Shown in pieces: positions 40,851 to 49,813 of a stretch of DNA of 64,000 bases. The DNA comes from Paucimonas lemoignei. Lineage in GTDB: Bacteria; Pseudomonadota; Gammaproteobacteria; Burkholderiales; Burkholderiaceae_D. Numbering within the stretch: position 1 is the stretch's first letter; the number at the start of each line of letters is the position of its first letter. The stretch is from NCBI RefSeq assembly GCF_004342585.1, contig NZ_SLZQ01000009.1, positions 1 through 64,000 of the forward strand, read 5' to 3'. The position numbers were made by a program, and so were the translations under genes. The notes under the pieces are model-generated. The model was not told the origin of the DNA. It saw nothing but the letters and a program-made list of their open reading frames with translations, and did not search any database.

Positions 40851-41417
40851 ATGGCAATTAAATCTGATAAATGGATCCGGCGCATGGCCGAAGAACACGG
40901 CATGATCGAGCCGTTTGAACCTGGCCAGGTACGCTATGCCAATGACCAGAAAATCGTTTCGTATGGCACGTCGTCGTATGGCTACGATATCCGCTGCGCC
41001 AACGAATTCAAGATTTTCACCAACATCAATTCCACCATCGTGGATCCGAAAAATTTCGATGAAAAATCCTTCGTCGATTTCAAGGGCGATGTCTGCATCA
41101 TTCCCCCGAATTCTTTTGCACTGGCACGCACGGTCGAATACTTCCGGATTCCGCGCAATGTCCTGACCATCTGCCTGGGTAAATCGACGTATGCGCGTTG
41201 TGGCATCATCGTCAACGTCACGCCGTTCGAACCGGAGTGGGAAGGTTATGTGACGCTGGAGTTTTCCAATACCACGCCGCTACCGGCGAAGATCTATGCC
41301 GGCGAAGGCTGCGCGCAAGTCTTATTCTTCGAAAGCGACGAAGTGTGCGAAACCTCGTACAAGGATCGCGGTGGCAAATACCAGGGGCAGCATGGCGTAA
41401 CTTTGCCAAAGACCTGA
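40851..41417 (+). CDS. dcd: dCTP deaminase
   Basis: Makes dUTP for dTMP synthesis. It starts [67 protein letters not shown] contain Ser112, Arg116 and the catalytic Glu137. 188 residues, as in the E. coli type (not the bifunctional dUTPase form). The long open frame further upstream overlaps hrpA and is not used. Confidence 0.95.
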   Translation: MAIKSDKWIRRMAEEHGMIEPFEPGQVRYANDQKIVSYGTSSYGYDIRCANEFKIFTNINSTIVDPKNFDEKSFVDFKGDVCIIPPNSFALARTVEYFRIPRNVLTICLGKSTYARCGIIVNVTPFEPEWEGYVTLEFSNTTPLPAKIYAGEGCAQVLFFESDEVCETSYKDRGGKYQGQHGVTLPKT

Positions 41418-41846
41418 TTCTTCTTCCCTTTCTGGCGCCGGATAACAGTTTGTCCGGCACCTGTCACGGCTATGCCGGGTACTGCGATACGCTGGTGCCT
41501 GGTGCTATCTCCTAATCTACCACCCTCGCATGCCTGACCGTTGCTTCAGTCGGTCGGCTGGCGACTCTGCCAGTCTGACCCTATCTATGCTTTCCGAGCA
41601 TGCCATGACCGGGAAGCGCTACCTCTTCGCAAGCTTTACATTGCATTAACTCCGGAGTCGAGGAAGATGGTGTTAATTAATTTGTTGCATATTTGCCAAA
41701 TATTTTATTTTGGCGAGCGTTCCTGATTGTAAAAATTGCAACGCAAATCTATGATGGCGAACCGTTGCAGAAAAAGCATTAATTTTCTTAAGCGGAAAAT
41801 CCCGGTTACGACGTCCTCTTTCCTTACCTTAATAACAAAAATACTT
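41418..41846. other. 429-bp intergenic region, AT-rich in its second half
   Basis: No gene seen. From about 41640 the sequence is AT-rich and holds a GCCAAA-TATTTTAT-TTTGGC stem-loop (about 41696-41715) and repeats of GTTGCA/TGCAAC (near 41685, 41738 and 41764). A weak reading frame runs into the next gene from 41736 but has no signal-peptide-like start. Probably the promoter and leader of the 41847 gene. Confidence 0.4.
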
Positions 41847-43403
41847 ATGAGAACCCTTGCCTTCGCCGCTATTGCGTTTATCGCTGCGCTGCTGCCTTTC
41901 GAGAGCCATGCTGCAGCCAACCCGACTCCGGATTACTGGAAATGTGTTAACCGTGTCAGCGGTTCCTGGACTTTCGGCCGCGCGCCCTATGCCTGCGACG
42001 CCAACTCTTTTGGCGACGACAAGTTCATCACGACTAACATGAAAGCACTTGTCTTCAACGACAAGTCGGAAGTCAATGGCGAGCGTGCGCGCTACATGTC
42101 GGACATGTATCCAGCCATGCGCGATATCGCGCTGTATTACCTCAATTCCCGCAAGCCTTCCGCTTCCGCGGAAGAGAAAAACGCATGGCTGCGCGCCATG
42201 CTGGCGCTGGCGCATCAGGAAAGCTACTGGAGTCATTACCGTTCTGCGACCGACGGTCGCCTGAAGATGATGCGCGGCGACTCGGGCCATGGCCACGGCA
42301 TAATGCAAGTGGATGACCGCTGGCATTTCGTCGCCGTCAAGGCTGGCAAAGGCTGGAATCTCGTCGAAAATATGTTGTACGGGATGGAAGAATTCTATGG
42401 CAACTGGCAGCGCGCGGCCTCTGCGAGCTGCGTGCGTTATGCCACCGACTGGCGCAGCCGTTCGCGCGCTGCCTATTCGGCTTATAACGGTGGCGCCGGC
42501 AAGATTTGCCGCTGGACCAATCCCAAGGATGCCTGGGCGCGCAATGACCAGGGCTATGCGGAAAAGTACGACGGCCTGGCCTGGAACGCCTACGTGCAGA
42601 ACCATTCGGCGCCGGCCCGCATCGATGCCAGCTGCCTGATCGAAGGCGGTGAAGTCTGCCCGCCCGGCGGCGCTACCCAGCAATGGGTCGGCAAATTGAT
42701 GGTGCTGCCCGGCGGTGTCGCCTGCGCGCTCGACAACAGCAAGACGATGCATTGCATGGCTGAACGCCGCGATGCCGCTTGCCTGGGCAATTACGCCAGC
42801 TTTGACGAGAATGCTGTGGTATCTGTTGCTCTGAATGCGGTAGACAAGCTCAAGCGCGTCGATCATGACCGCCACGCCTGCGCCGCCAGCTATTCTCCGC
42901 CGGTCAATCGTGTGGGCAATTACGTCAAGGCCGGCAAGGATATTTACATCCGCGCTACGCCTGCAGGCAGCATCGTCACCGTATTGTCGACCGGCGCAAA
43001 GGTGCAAGTGCTGGACTTCGAAGTGCGCGGCAAATCCAGCCAGGATCGCTATTACCGCGTTACCTACAATGGTAAAACCGGTTATTTCTACGCAGGCGAC
43101 AAGGCTGATTACTCGAGCTGGGCAGCAAGCATAGCTGCTCCCGCAGGTTCTCACTTGATTCCGATTACAGGCGACCGTATTTCCATCCAGGCGCCGAGCG
43201 GCATCAACCTGCGCGCCACACCGGGCGGCAATTTGCTGACCCGCGTGCCGCGCCTGACCGTGCTGACCATCGCAGGATGGGAAACGCGCAATGGCAGCAA
43301 CGATGTCTATTACCGCGTCAGCTACGGTGGCCATACCGGTTATATCTATGCCGGCCAGTTGTTGCCGAATTCGACGCAAAAAGACTGGGTGATCCAAAAG
43401 TAA
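41847..43403 (+). CDS. secreted lysozyme-like protein with two SH3-like domains
   Basis: A signal peptide (MRTLAFAAIAFIAALLPFESHA, cut near residue 22) predicts export. Residues 110-260 have a lysozyme/transglycosylase fold: candidate catalytic Glu125 in LALAHQESYWSH, GHGIMQVDDRWHF, and YSAYNGGAG. Two SH3-like repeats follow at about 370-440 and 445-512; each has IRATPAG/LRATPGG, YYRVTYNGKTGYFYAG or YYRVSYGGHTGYIYAG. Several Cys pairs suggest disulfides in the periplasm. Start at ATG 41847 (518 residues), as the open frame upstream lacks a leader. Likely peptidoglycan hydrolase; family identity not certain. Confidence 0.75.
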   Translation: MRTLAFAAIAFIAALLPFESHAAANPTPDYWKCVNRVSGSWTFGRAPYACDANSFGDDKFITTNMKALVFNDKSEVNGERARYMSDMYPAMRDIALYYLNSRKPSASAEEKNAWLRAMLALAHQESYWSHYRSATDGRLKMMRGDSGHGHGIMQVDDRWHFVAVKAGKGWNLVENMLYGMEEFYGNWQRAASASCVRYATDWRSRSRAAYSAYNGGAGKICRWTNPKDAWARNDQGYAEKYDGLAWNAYVQNHSAPARIDASCLIEGGEVCPPGGATQQWVGKLMVLPGGVACALDNSKTMHCMAERRDAACLGNYASFDENAVVSVALNAVDKLKRVDHDRHACAASYSPPVNRVGNYVKAGKDIYIRATPAGSIVTVLSTGAKVQVLDFEVRGKSSQDRYYRVTYNGKTGYFYAGDKADYSSWAASIAAPAGSHLIPITGDRISIQAPSGINLRATPGGNLLTRVPRLTVLTIAGWETRNGSNDVYYRVSYGGHTGYIYAGQLLPNSTQKDWVIQK

Positions 43404-43436
43404 GCCTATGCAAGCCAGCCAATGGGAATCCATCGC

Positions 43437-44219
43437 ATGAAACATCGGATGTGGGCGGTGCCGGCCGCCTTTCTCATCGTGACCGGGCTTTTTTATGCCG
43501 CGTTCTCGGCTGCCGGTAGTAGCGGCAGCGAAGAAACTGGACCCTCGCAACCGGTCGCTTCCGGCACGGCGGCCGCAGCAGCGCCATCATCTGGCGGGCA
43601 GGCGGCGGGACTCGCGGCTTTCAACCAGGGGCCAGCCAAGGTTGCGATGCAACGTTTGCAGGCTCTGGCGCAATGCGAGCAGCAGCCGCAACAGTGCGAC
43701 CTTGACGATTCCGACCCGCGCGCTTCCCACTTCGATCTTGGCCGGCGCGTGGCGACAGAGCTCAACAACCTGGCGGTACTGGCCCGTGCCGGTGCGTTGG
43801 GCGAAGTCGACGGCGGCAGCATCGCCCGCCGCTACATGCAGAATGAGGACGGTCATATTCAGGAAGCGGCGCTCAGCCTGATCAGTGCCTTGCCTGCCAA
43901 CTCGGCCAATGTGGATCCTATTCTCAGCGCCTTGCAGCAAGGCCATGATGCACAGATCTATAGTCAGGCCATGCGTGAATTGGTGCGCTATCCCGATGAG
44001 GGTTCACGCAGTCGCGTGGAAAATACCCTGATCGAGACCTTGCAGACCGGCGGGCATTTCGCAGGACAGGTCGTTGCTGAAGAAATTCTGCCCTTTATTA
44101 ACAGTGGCAATCTGGCGCGCTTTCAGGAATTGGCCGGGCAATTGCCGCCGGGTTCTGCCAAGCGAAGGTTGCTGGAGGGGACGCTGTCCGAATTTGTTCA
44201 GCGGCAGAGCGGCGGTTGA
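43437..44219 (+). CDS. exported or membrane-anchored protein of unknown function
   Basis: Not recognised. An N-terminal hydrophobic segment (MWAVPAAFLIVTGLFYAAFSAAG, about 4-25) suggests a signal anchor, followed by an Ala/Ser/Gly-rich linker to about 65. The rest is helical with paired repeats resembling HEAT-like units (for example GHIQEAALSLISALP and GSRSRVENTLIETL). Two cysteines form CEQQPQQC. It starts 33 bp after the lysozyme-like gene and probably shares its transcript, which hints at a cell-wall role. An ATG at 43422 would add 5 residues; neither start has a strong ribosome binding site. Confidence 0.6.
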   Translation: MKHRMWAVPAAFLIVTGLFYAAFSAAGSSGSEETGPSQPVASGTAAAAAPSSGGQAAGLAAFNQGPAKVAMQRLQALAQCEQQPQQCDLDDSDPRASHFDLGRRVATELNNLAVLARAGALGEVDGGSIARRYMQNEDGHIQEAALSLISALPANSANVDPILSALQQGHDAQIYSQAMRELVRYPDEGSRSRVENTLIETLQTGGHFAGQVVAEEILPFINSGNLARFQELAGQLPPGSAKRRLLEGTLSEFVQRQSGG

Positions 44220-44320
44220 GCCGGATTGGTGGAGCATAGGGCGCTGAGTTTTTAGTTGGGCGATTCGCTAGTCACCCCTAAGCCGGGTTGGTGTACTCGC
44301 CCATTGGATTGGCGTGAAAT

Positions 44321-44357
44321 GACAAGCCCCGGAATGTGATTCATCCGGGGCTTTGTC
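44321..44357. terminator. bidirectional intrinsic terminator
   Basis: GACAAGCCCCGGA (44321-44333) pairs with TCCGGGGCTTTGTC (44344-44357) with one bulged T. It ends both the 43437 gene and the convergent solute-binding protein gene. Confidence 0.88.
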
Positions 44358-44419
44358 TTTTTCAGGCGTGATACCGCTTGGCCATTACTGAGCGGCTTCT
44401 TTCTGCGGGAGCCGTTCGT

Positions 44420-45628
44420 TTACTTCCAGAGTGCGCACTTGGATTCGGCTTTGGTCATGTACGCCTGCTCTCCGGGGATCGTTTGCACCAGCTTGTAATA
44501 ATCCCATGGACGCGTCGACTCGGCCGGCGATTTTACTTGCATCAAATACATGTCATGCACCATGCGGCCGTCCGGGCGCACCACGCCGTCCTTGGTGAAG
44601 AAATCATTGATCTTGGTTTTGCGTAAATGCGCCATGATCGTATCCGCATCCGTGGTGCCCGTCGCCTTGACTGCATTCAGATATTGAATCGTTGCCGAAG
44701 CATCGGCTGCCTGGAACATCGACGGCATCTTTTTCATCTTGTCGAAATAGCGTGCCGACCACTTGCGCGAGTCTTCATTCAGATCCCAGTACCAGCCATC
44801 GGTCAGGTACATGCCTTGCGTGACACTCAAGCCAAGCGCATGGATATCGTTAATGAAGATCATCATGCCTGCCAGCTTCATCGATTTGGTGAGACCAAAC
44901 TCATTGGCTGCCTTGATCGAATTGATGACATCGCCGCCCGCATTGGCCAGCCCAAGCACTTGTGCCTTGGATGCTTGCGCCTGCAGCAGGAAGGATGAAA
45001 AATCAGGCGCTGACAGTGGGTGCTTCACGCTACCCATCACCTTGCCGCCATTGGCCTTGACCACATCGGCGGTATCTTTTTCCAGCGATGTGCCGAACGC
45101 ATAATCGACTGTCAGGAAATACCAGGATTTTCCACCCTGCTTGGTCAGAGCGGCGCCTGTGCCGCGCGCCAGCGCAGTGGTGTCATAGGCATATTGGATC
45201 GTGTAGGGATTGCATTCCTCGTTGGTCAAGCGAGTAGTGCCCGATCCCGCCGAAATGAAAACCTTTTTCTTTTCAGCGGCGATTTTGGCCATTGCCAGAT
45301 TGGCTGCGGAATTGGAACCGCCAATCAGCAAGTCCACGCCCTGTTTGTCGAACCACTCGCGTGCACGATCGGCTGCGACGTCGGCCTTATTCAAATGGTC
45401 GGCGGTAATCAGTTCAATTTTCTTGCCGTTGATGGCGCCGCCAAAGTCTGCAATCGCCAGCTTGATTGCTTCGACGCCTCCTTGCCCATCAAAGTCGGCG
45501 TAGACGCCGGACATATCGGTAATAAAGCCGATCTTGATTACATTGTCGGCCGCGCTTGCGGAAGCGCTGATTCCAAAAGCACCAGCTACGGCTGCTGCTA
45601 GTAAAGTGAGTTTTTTATTCATTTTCAT
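44420..45628 (-). CDS. ABC transporter solute-binding protein, branched-chain amino-acid type
   Basis: Periplasmic type I binding protein (LivK/HAAT group). Signal peptide MKMNKKLTLLAAAVAGAFGISASASA ends near residue 28. IKIGFITDMSGVYADFDGQGGVEAIKLAI and LIGGSNSAANLAMAKIAAEKKKVFIS are family hallmarks; ITADHLNKADVAADRA replaces the usual D-x-Q motif. Start at 45628, where TGGAGG lies 6 bases upstream. No permease or ATPase gene is adjacent, so it is an orphan here. It is third in line after the dehydrogenase genes, 114 bp behind them, which suggests that its ligand is a substrate of that pathway. Confidence 0.82.
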   Translation of the reverse strand: MKMNKKLTLLAAAVAGAFGISASASAADNVIKIGFITDMSGVYADFDGQGGVEAIKLAIADFGGAINGKKIELITADHLNKADVAADRAREWFDKQGVDLLIGGSNSAANLAMAKIAAEKKKVFISAGSGTTRLTNEECNPYTIQYAYDTTALARGTGAALTKQGGKSWYFLTVDYAFGTSLEKDTADVVKANGGKVMGSVKHPLSAPDFSSFLLQAQASKAQVLGLANAGGDVINSIKAANEFGLTKSMKLAGMMIFINDIHALGLSVTQGMYLTDGWYWDLNEDSRKWSARYFDKMKKMPSMFQAADASATIQYLNAVKATGTTDADTIMAHLRKTKINDFFTKDGVVRPDGRMVHDMYLMQVKSPAESTRPWDYYKLVQTIPGEQAYMTKAESKCALWK

Positions 45629-45742
45629 GGTCATCCTCCAGTTAAAATTAATTGCCTTGCCTTCTTCCTAAACCTGAAGCCATTCATTCTGTAGCGAGCG
45701 AAGAGCACACGTGCCCAGGAATGGCTATGACGCTCAACTGCG

Positions 45743-47326
45743 CTAGATCGCTGCCTGCGTCATGCTTCCGTCGACCAGGCGTAATAAACCAAGCGGATTG
45801 GCATTCTGCAGGGCAGGCGGTAATAGCTCATCCGGATAGTTCTGATAGCAGACCGGGCGCAGGAAACGGTCGATCGCCAGGCTGCCAACCGATGTGCCGC
45901 GTGCATCGGACGTTGCCGGATATGGTCCTCCGTGCACCATCGCATCGCATACTTCCACGCCGGTCGGATAACCATTGAAGAGCAAGCGCCCGACTTTCTG
46001 TTCCAGGCATTCGATCACATCCTGGTGCGCCAGCAGATCGTCACGCTCGGCTTGGAGCGTCGCAGTCAGTTGCCCATGCATGCGTGCGGCAAATGCCAGT
46101 AACTGTTCGCGGTCGGCCAGCTCTACCACCACGGTTGCCGGGCCAAACACTTCGTCTTCCAGTGGTGCGGCAGGGTCGAGAAGCAGCGCCGCATTTGCCT
46201 TGAACAGGTGAGGCGCTGCCTGTTGACCAGTGGCGTCTCCAGTGACGAGAACTTCGATGCCAGGCAACTGGCGCAACCTGTTGATGCCAGCTGAGTAGTT
46301 GGCATGCGTTGCAGCGGTCAGCATGGTCTGCGGCGTCTGCGATGCCATCGCTTTTTTCAACTGGCCGACAAATTCGCTCATTTCCGGCGAGCGGACGCCA
46401 ATCACCAGGCCGGGATTGGTACAGAATTGGCCGCAACCCATCGTCACCGATGCAGCCAGTTCACCGGCAATCTTGGCGCCACGGTTTTTCAACGCTTGCG
46501 GCAGCAGAATGACCGGATTGACGCTCGACATTTCCGCAAATACCGGAATCGACTGAGGACGTGCAGCCGCCATATCGCACAATGCCCGTCCGCCTTTCAG
46601 CGAGCCGGTAAAGCCGACTGCCTGGATGCCGTCCGCCTTCACCAGCCTGGCGCCGACATTGACGCCGTAGATCATGTTGAATACGCCGGCGGGCATCCCG
46701 CAACGGGCGACGGCGCGTTCGATGGCATCGGCAACCTGTTCGGAAGTGACCATATGGCCGGTATGCGCCTTGACCACGACCGGGCAACCTGCCGCGAGCG
46801 CCGCAGCGGTATCGCCGCCGGCGACTGAAAACGCCAAAGGGAAATTGCTGGCGCCGAATACGGCGACTGGCCCGATGCCCATTTTCACCTGGCGTAAATC
46901 CGGGCGCGCAAATGGCTGCCGGTCGGGCAATGCCCGATCGATACGCGCGCCATGGAAGTCGCCGCGTCGCAGTACCTTGGCGAACAGGCGCATCTGGCCG
47001 CTGGTACGCGAGCGTTCGCCGACGATGCGGCCGGTCGGCAAACCGGATTCGCGGACGACTTCGGTGACAAACTCGTCACCGAGGGCATCGATTTCATCTG
47101 CAACCGCTTCCAGAAATGCCGCGCGCTTTTCTGCCGGTACTTTCCGGTAGCGCGGGTAGGCGGCAACGGCAGCAGCGACTGCAGCGTCGACTTCGGCATC
47201 GGTCGCTTCATAAAATGCGGCCGGATGGGCTTCGCCGCTTGCGGCTGCAAGGCTTTGCAGCGTGATGCTTCCCTTGGCGCTGCGCTGGCCGTCGATATAG
47301 TTGTGGCCGAGGATGGTAATGGTCAC
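45743..47326 (-). CDS. aldehyde dehydrogenase, alpha-ketoglutarate-semialdehyde type
   Basis: NAD(P)-dependent oxidation of an aldehyde, most like 2,5-dioxopentanoate (alpha-ketoglutaric semialdehyde) dehydrogenases. FGASNFPLAFSVAGGDTAAALAAGCPVVVKAH, the catalytic Glu in FAEMSSVNPV, and the nucleophile Cys in GCGQFCTNPGL are present; HGGPYPATSDARGTSVG is typical of this subgroup. GTG at 47326 with AAGGAC 8 bases upstream gives 527 residues; a TTG at 47365 would add 13. Family members act in sugar-acid, arabinose and hydroxyproline breakdown. It follows the Fe-alcohol dehydrogenase by 62 bp. Confidence 0.82.
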   Translation of the reverse strand: MTITILGHNYIDGQRSAKGSITLQSLAAASGEAHPAAFYEATDAEVDAAVAAAVAAYPRYRKVPAEKRAAFLEAVADEIDALGDEFVTEVVRESGLPTGRIVGERSRTSGQMRLFAKVLRRGDFHGARIDRALPDRQPFARPDLRQVKMGIGPVAVFGASNFPLAFSVAGGDTAAALAAGCPVVVKAHTGHMVTSEQVADAIERAVARCGMPAGVFNMIYGVNVGARLVKADGIQAVGFTGSLKGGRALCDMAAARPQSIPVFAEMSSVNPVILLPQALKNRGAKIAGELAASVTMGCGQFCTNPGLVIGVRSPEMSEFVGQLKKAMASQTPQTMLTAATHANYSAGINRLRQLPGIEVLVTGDATGQQAAPHLFKANAALLLDPAAPLEDEVFGPATVVVELADREQLLAFAARMHGQLTATLQAERDDLLAHQDVIECLEQKVGRLLFNGYPTGVEVCDAMVHGGPYPATSDARGTSVGSLAIDRFLRPVCYQNYPDELLPPALQNANPLGLLRLVDGSMTQAAI

Positions 47327-47388
47327 TGGATGTAGTCCTTGTTTAATATGGGATAGGCCGTTCAAATTCGCGAAAAAATCTCCGCCGC

Positions 47389-48528
47389 TTACATCGACTG
47401 TTCGAGCATCGCTGCGTAATCTTCAGCACTGGCGACACGCGGATTGGTCTTGTGGCTGTGATCGGCCAACGCCCCTTGAATAATCTTCGGGAAGAGGTCG
47501 CGTTCCACGCCCATTTCCTGCAGTCCGGCCGGCAGTCCGAGCCGCTTGTTAAGGGCCTTGATGGCGGGGCCGATATCGTCGGGGCTGGACAGGCCCATTG
47601 CCTGCGCCATGCGCGCCAGCTTGTTCTCCTTCTGCACCGACTCCGAGGTACGGTTGAACTCGATCACCGCCGGCAGGAAAATCGCATTCAGGGTGCCATG
47701 GTGCAGGCGCGGGTTGGCGCCGCCCAAGGAGTGGCTGAGGCTATGCACACAACCCAAGCCCTTTTGAAACGCCATGGCGCCCTGCATCGATGCGCTCATC
47801 ATGTTGAAGCGGGCTTCGCGATCTTCCGGATCACGGGTGGCGCGTTCGATATGGCCCCATGCGCGCCACAGGCCGTCGAGCGCAATGCCGTCCGCCGGTG
47901 GATTGAAGGCTGGCGCCATGAAGGTTTCCATGCAATGGGCAATGGCATCCATGCCGGTGGCTGCTGTCAGCATGGCGGGCAGCTTGAGCGTCAGTTCCGG
48001 ATCGCAGATTGCTGATTTCGGTACCAGATACGGCGACAGCACGCCGACCTTGCGGCCATCGTCGAGAATCAGGATAGCGCCGCGGCCCACTTCGCTGCCG
48101 GTGCCGGCAGTTGTCGGGATCGCGATCACCGGCGCGGTGGCCGAAGTGATGCGGGCAACGCCGCCTTCGATTGCCGCATAGGTCTTCAGCGGGCCGGTGT
48201 GGGTGGCCAGCACGGCGACGCCTTTGGCCAGGTCGATCGACGAGCCGCCGCCGACGGCGATGATGCCGTCGAATGCGCCTTCGCGGTAAATCTCGGCTGC
48301 CGCGCGCACCGCAGCCTCGTTGGGATTGGGCGGTGTGCGGTCAAATACCGCCACGCTGGATGGATTGGACAGTTGCGCCAGCACCCGGTCCACGATCCCG
48401 GCGGCCTTGATGCCAGTATCGGTGACGATCATCGGGCGGCGGATACCAATGCGTTCGCATTCCTGTTGGAGGAGACTCAAGGCGCCAAAATCGAATTGAA
48501 CCTGTGTGATGTAATTAATCAGTGCCAT
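47389..48528 (-). CDS. iron-containing alcohol dehydrogenase
   Basis: Type III alcohol dehydrogenase. GGGSSIDLAKGVAVL binds the cofactor, PTTAGTGSEV is conserved, and metal ligands are in GMDAIAHCMETF and CVHSLSHSLGG...LHHGTLNAI. From memory it resembles 4-hydroxybutyrate dehydrogenase of Cupriavidus (IYYLTHIHLDFGAVSLL-like start; here INYITQVQFDFGALSLL), so an omega-hydroxy acid is a plausible substrate. 379 residues. First gene of the adh-aldh-binding protein unit and divergent from the LysR gene. Confidence 0.85.
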   Translation of the reverse strand: MALINYITQVQFDFGALSLLQQECERIGIRRPMIVTDTGIKAAGIVDRVLAQLSNPSSVAVFDRTPPNPNEAAVRAAAEIYREGAFDGIIAVGGGSSIDLAKGVAVLATHTGPLKTYAAIEGGVARITSATAPVIAIPTTAGTGSEVGRGAILILDDGRKVGVLSPYLVPKSAICDPELTLKLPAMLTAATGMDAIAHCMETFMAPAFNPPADGIALDGLWRAWGHIERATRDPEDREARFNMMSASMQGAMAFQKGLGCVHSLSHSLGGANPRLHHGTLNAIFLPAVIEFNRTSESVQKENKLARMAQAMGLSSPDDIGPAIKALNKRLGLPAGLQEMGVERDLFPKIIQGALADHSHKTNPRVASAEDYAAMLEQSM

Positions 48529-48631
48529 GGATGGCTTCCCTAAAAGTTATAGAAACAATGTGTTGCCTGCGCTGATTCACAATGCATCAGCGATAAATTC
48601 ACGGTGAACTGTAGGGGAGTAAAGCTTGCCT

Positions 48632-48676
48632 GCATATTGACAACAAATTATGCTGATATAACTTTTCTTCATATCA
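48632..48676. promoter_or_regulatory. LysR-type operator between adh and lysR
   Basis: TGATAT (48654-48659), 11 bases, ATATCA (48671-48676): a T-N11-A dyad 9 bp before the regulator's ATG. A second, weaker dyad GCATA-N12-TATGC lies next to it at 48632-48653. Paired sites of this kind fit autorepression plus activation of the divergent operon. Confidence 0.6.
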
Positions 48677-48685
48677 AAGGGTTTT

Positions 48686-49627
48686 ATGCTGCCTTCTCTT
48701 AATTCGATTGTTTCCCGCCTGCGTCTTAAACAACTGCGTCTCCTTGTCGCATTGAGCGACCACGGCTCGCTGATCAAGGCGGCCGAAGAAGTCGCTTTGA
48801 CCCAGCCCGGCGCCAGCAAAGCCCTGCAGGAAATCGAGTCGGCGCTGGGCACCACGCTCTTCGTTCGCACGAATCGCGGCCTTGAACCCAATGACGTCGG
48901 ACATGTCGTCATTCGTTATGCCCGCCTGATCCAGACCGACCTGGCTCATCTGCGCGAAGAAATGTTGGGTATTCTCCAGGGCCATGGCGGTCGCCTGTCG
49001 CTGGGCACGATCATGGGAGCGGTACCGTTATTGACGGATGCCTTGTCGCGGTTGCTGGAAAAGCGCCAGGCGCTGTCGGTGGAAATCGTGGAAGACACCA
49101 GTGCCCAGCTGCTTCAGCTGCTGGATGAGGGAAGGCTGGACCTGGCGATCTGCCGCACCAGCATCAGCCAGAGGCCGGACCTGTATGATAGCGTCGACGT
49201 GCGCGATGAACAGTTGGCAGTGGTGGCGAATAAAAATCATCCGCTGGCGAAAGAGAAGAAACTGCAGTTATCCGACTTGGCCGGATTCCGCTGGGTCGTC
49301 TACTCTGCCAACATGCCGATGCGGTTGCTGCTGGAGCGTGAATTCCACGAGGCTGGTTTGCGTTTCCCGCTCTACCTGTTGGAAACGACCTCGGCTTTCA
49401 CAACGCTGTCGTTATTGCAGAGAAATCCGACGTTCGTTGCATTGTTATCGACCGATGTGGCGCAATTTTGCTCCCGATTCGGCATGACCACGGTACTGCC
49501 ATTGACGCTGCAGTCGCGTAGCGAGCCGTATCAGCTGGTTACGCGAAAAGGAAGCGTGCTTTCGCCGGCTGCGCGCATGTTAATTGACGAGTTAGTGCCA
49601 CACAGCGGCCAAAACAATACTGCCTGA
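48686..49627 (+). CDS. LysR-family transcriptional regulator
   Basis: Helix-turn-helix at about 12-70: LKQLRLLVALSDHGSLIKAAEEVALTQPGASKALQEIESALGTTLFVRTNRGL in outline. The effector domain from about 95 (GRLSLGTIMGAVPLLTDAL) is of the PBP2 fold. 313 residues. Divergent position and the operator at 48654-48676 make it the likely regulator of the 47389-48528 operon. Confidence 0.88.
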   Translation: MLPSLNSIVSRLRLKQLRLLVALSDHGSLIKAAEEVALTQPGASKALQEIESALGTTLFVRTNRGLEPNDVGHVVIRYARLIQTDLAHLREEMLGILQGHGGRLSLGTIMGAVPLLTDALSRLLEKRQALSVEIVEDTSAQLLQLLDEGRLDLAICRTSISQRPDLYDSVDVRDEQLAVVANKNHPLAKEKKLQLSDLAGFRWVVYSANMPMRLLLEREFHEAGLRFPLYLLETTSAFTTLSLLQRNPTFVALLSTDVAQFCSRFGMTTVLPLTLQSRSEPYQLVTRKGSVLSPAARMLIDELVPHSGQNNTA

Positions 49628-49737
49628 AAGTAAGCTGACCAAGTGCAGCCGAGATGCTGCCCGAAAAGACAGTCTTCTAAATTCCAGCGTGCTTCTTATA
49701 CTTCGGTTTTATTGAAGTGCCATTCAGTTAAACCTGG

Positions 49738-49796
49738 CTTCAACTTGCCATACCCTTGTCCCACAATAGTCCTGACACGCATTCCAGAACGCGTGT
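49738..49796 (+). promoter_or_regulatory. possible promoter and leader hairpin of the hibernation factor gene
   Basis: CTTCAA (49738-49743), 16 bases, CCCACAAT (49760-49767) resembles a heat-shock sigma-32 promoter. ACACGC (49775-49780) and GCGTGT (49791-49796) form a short hairpin just before the AAGGAGG ribosome binding site. Both are weak evidence. Confidence 0.3.
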
Positions 49797-49813
49797 TCCA
49801 CAAGGAGGATGTT

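Noticed and set aside
43422-43436. Upstream ATG for the unknown exported protein
   Set aside because: No ribosome binding site and only five extra residues; kept as an alternative only.
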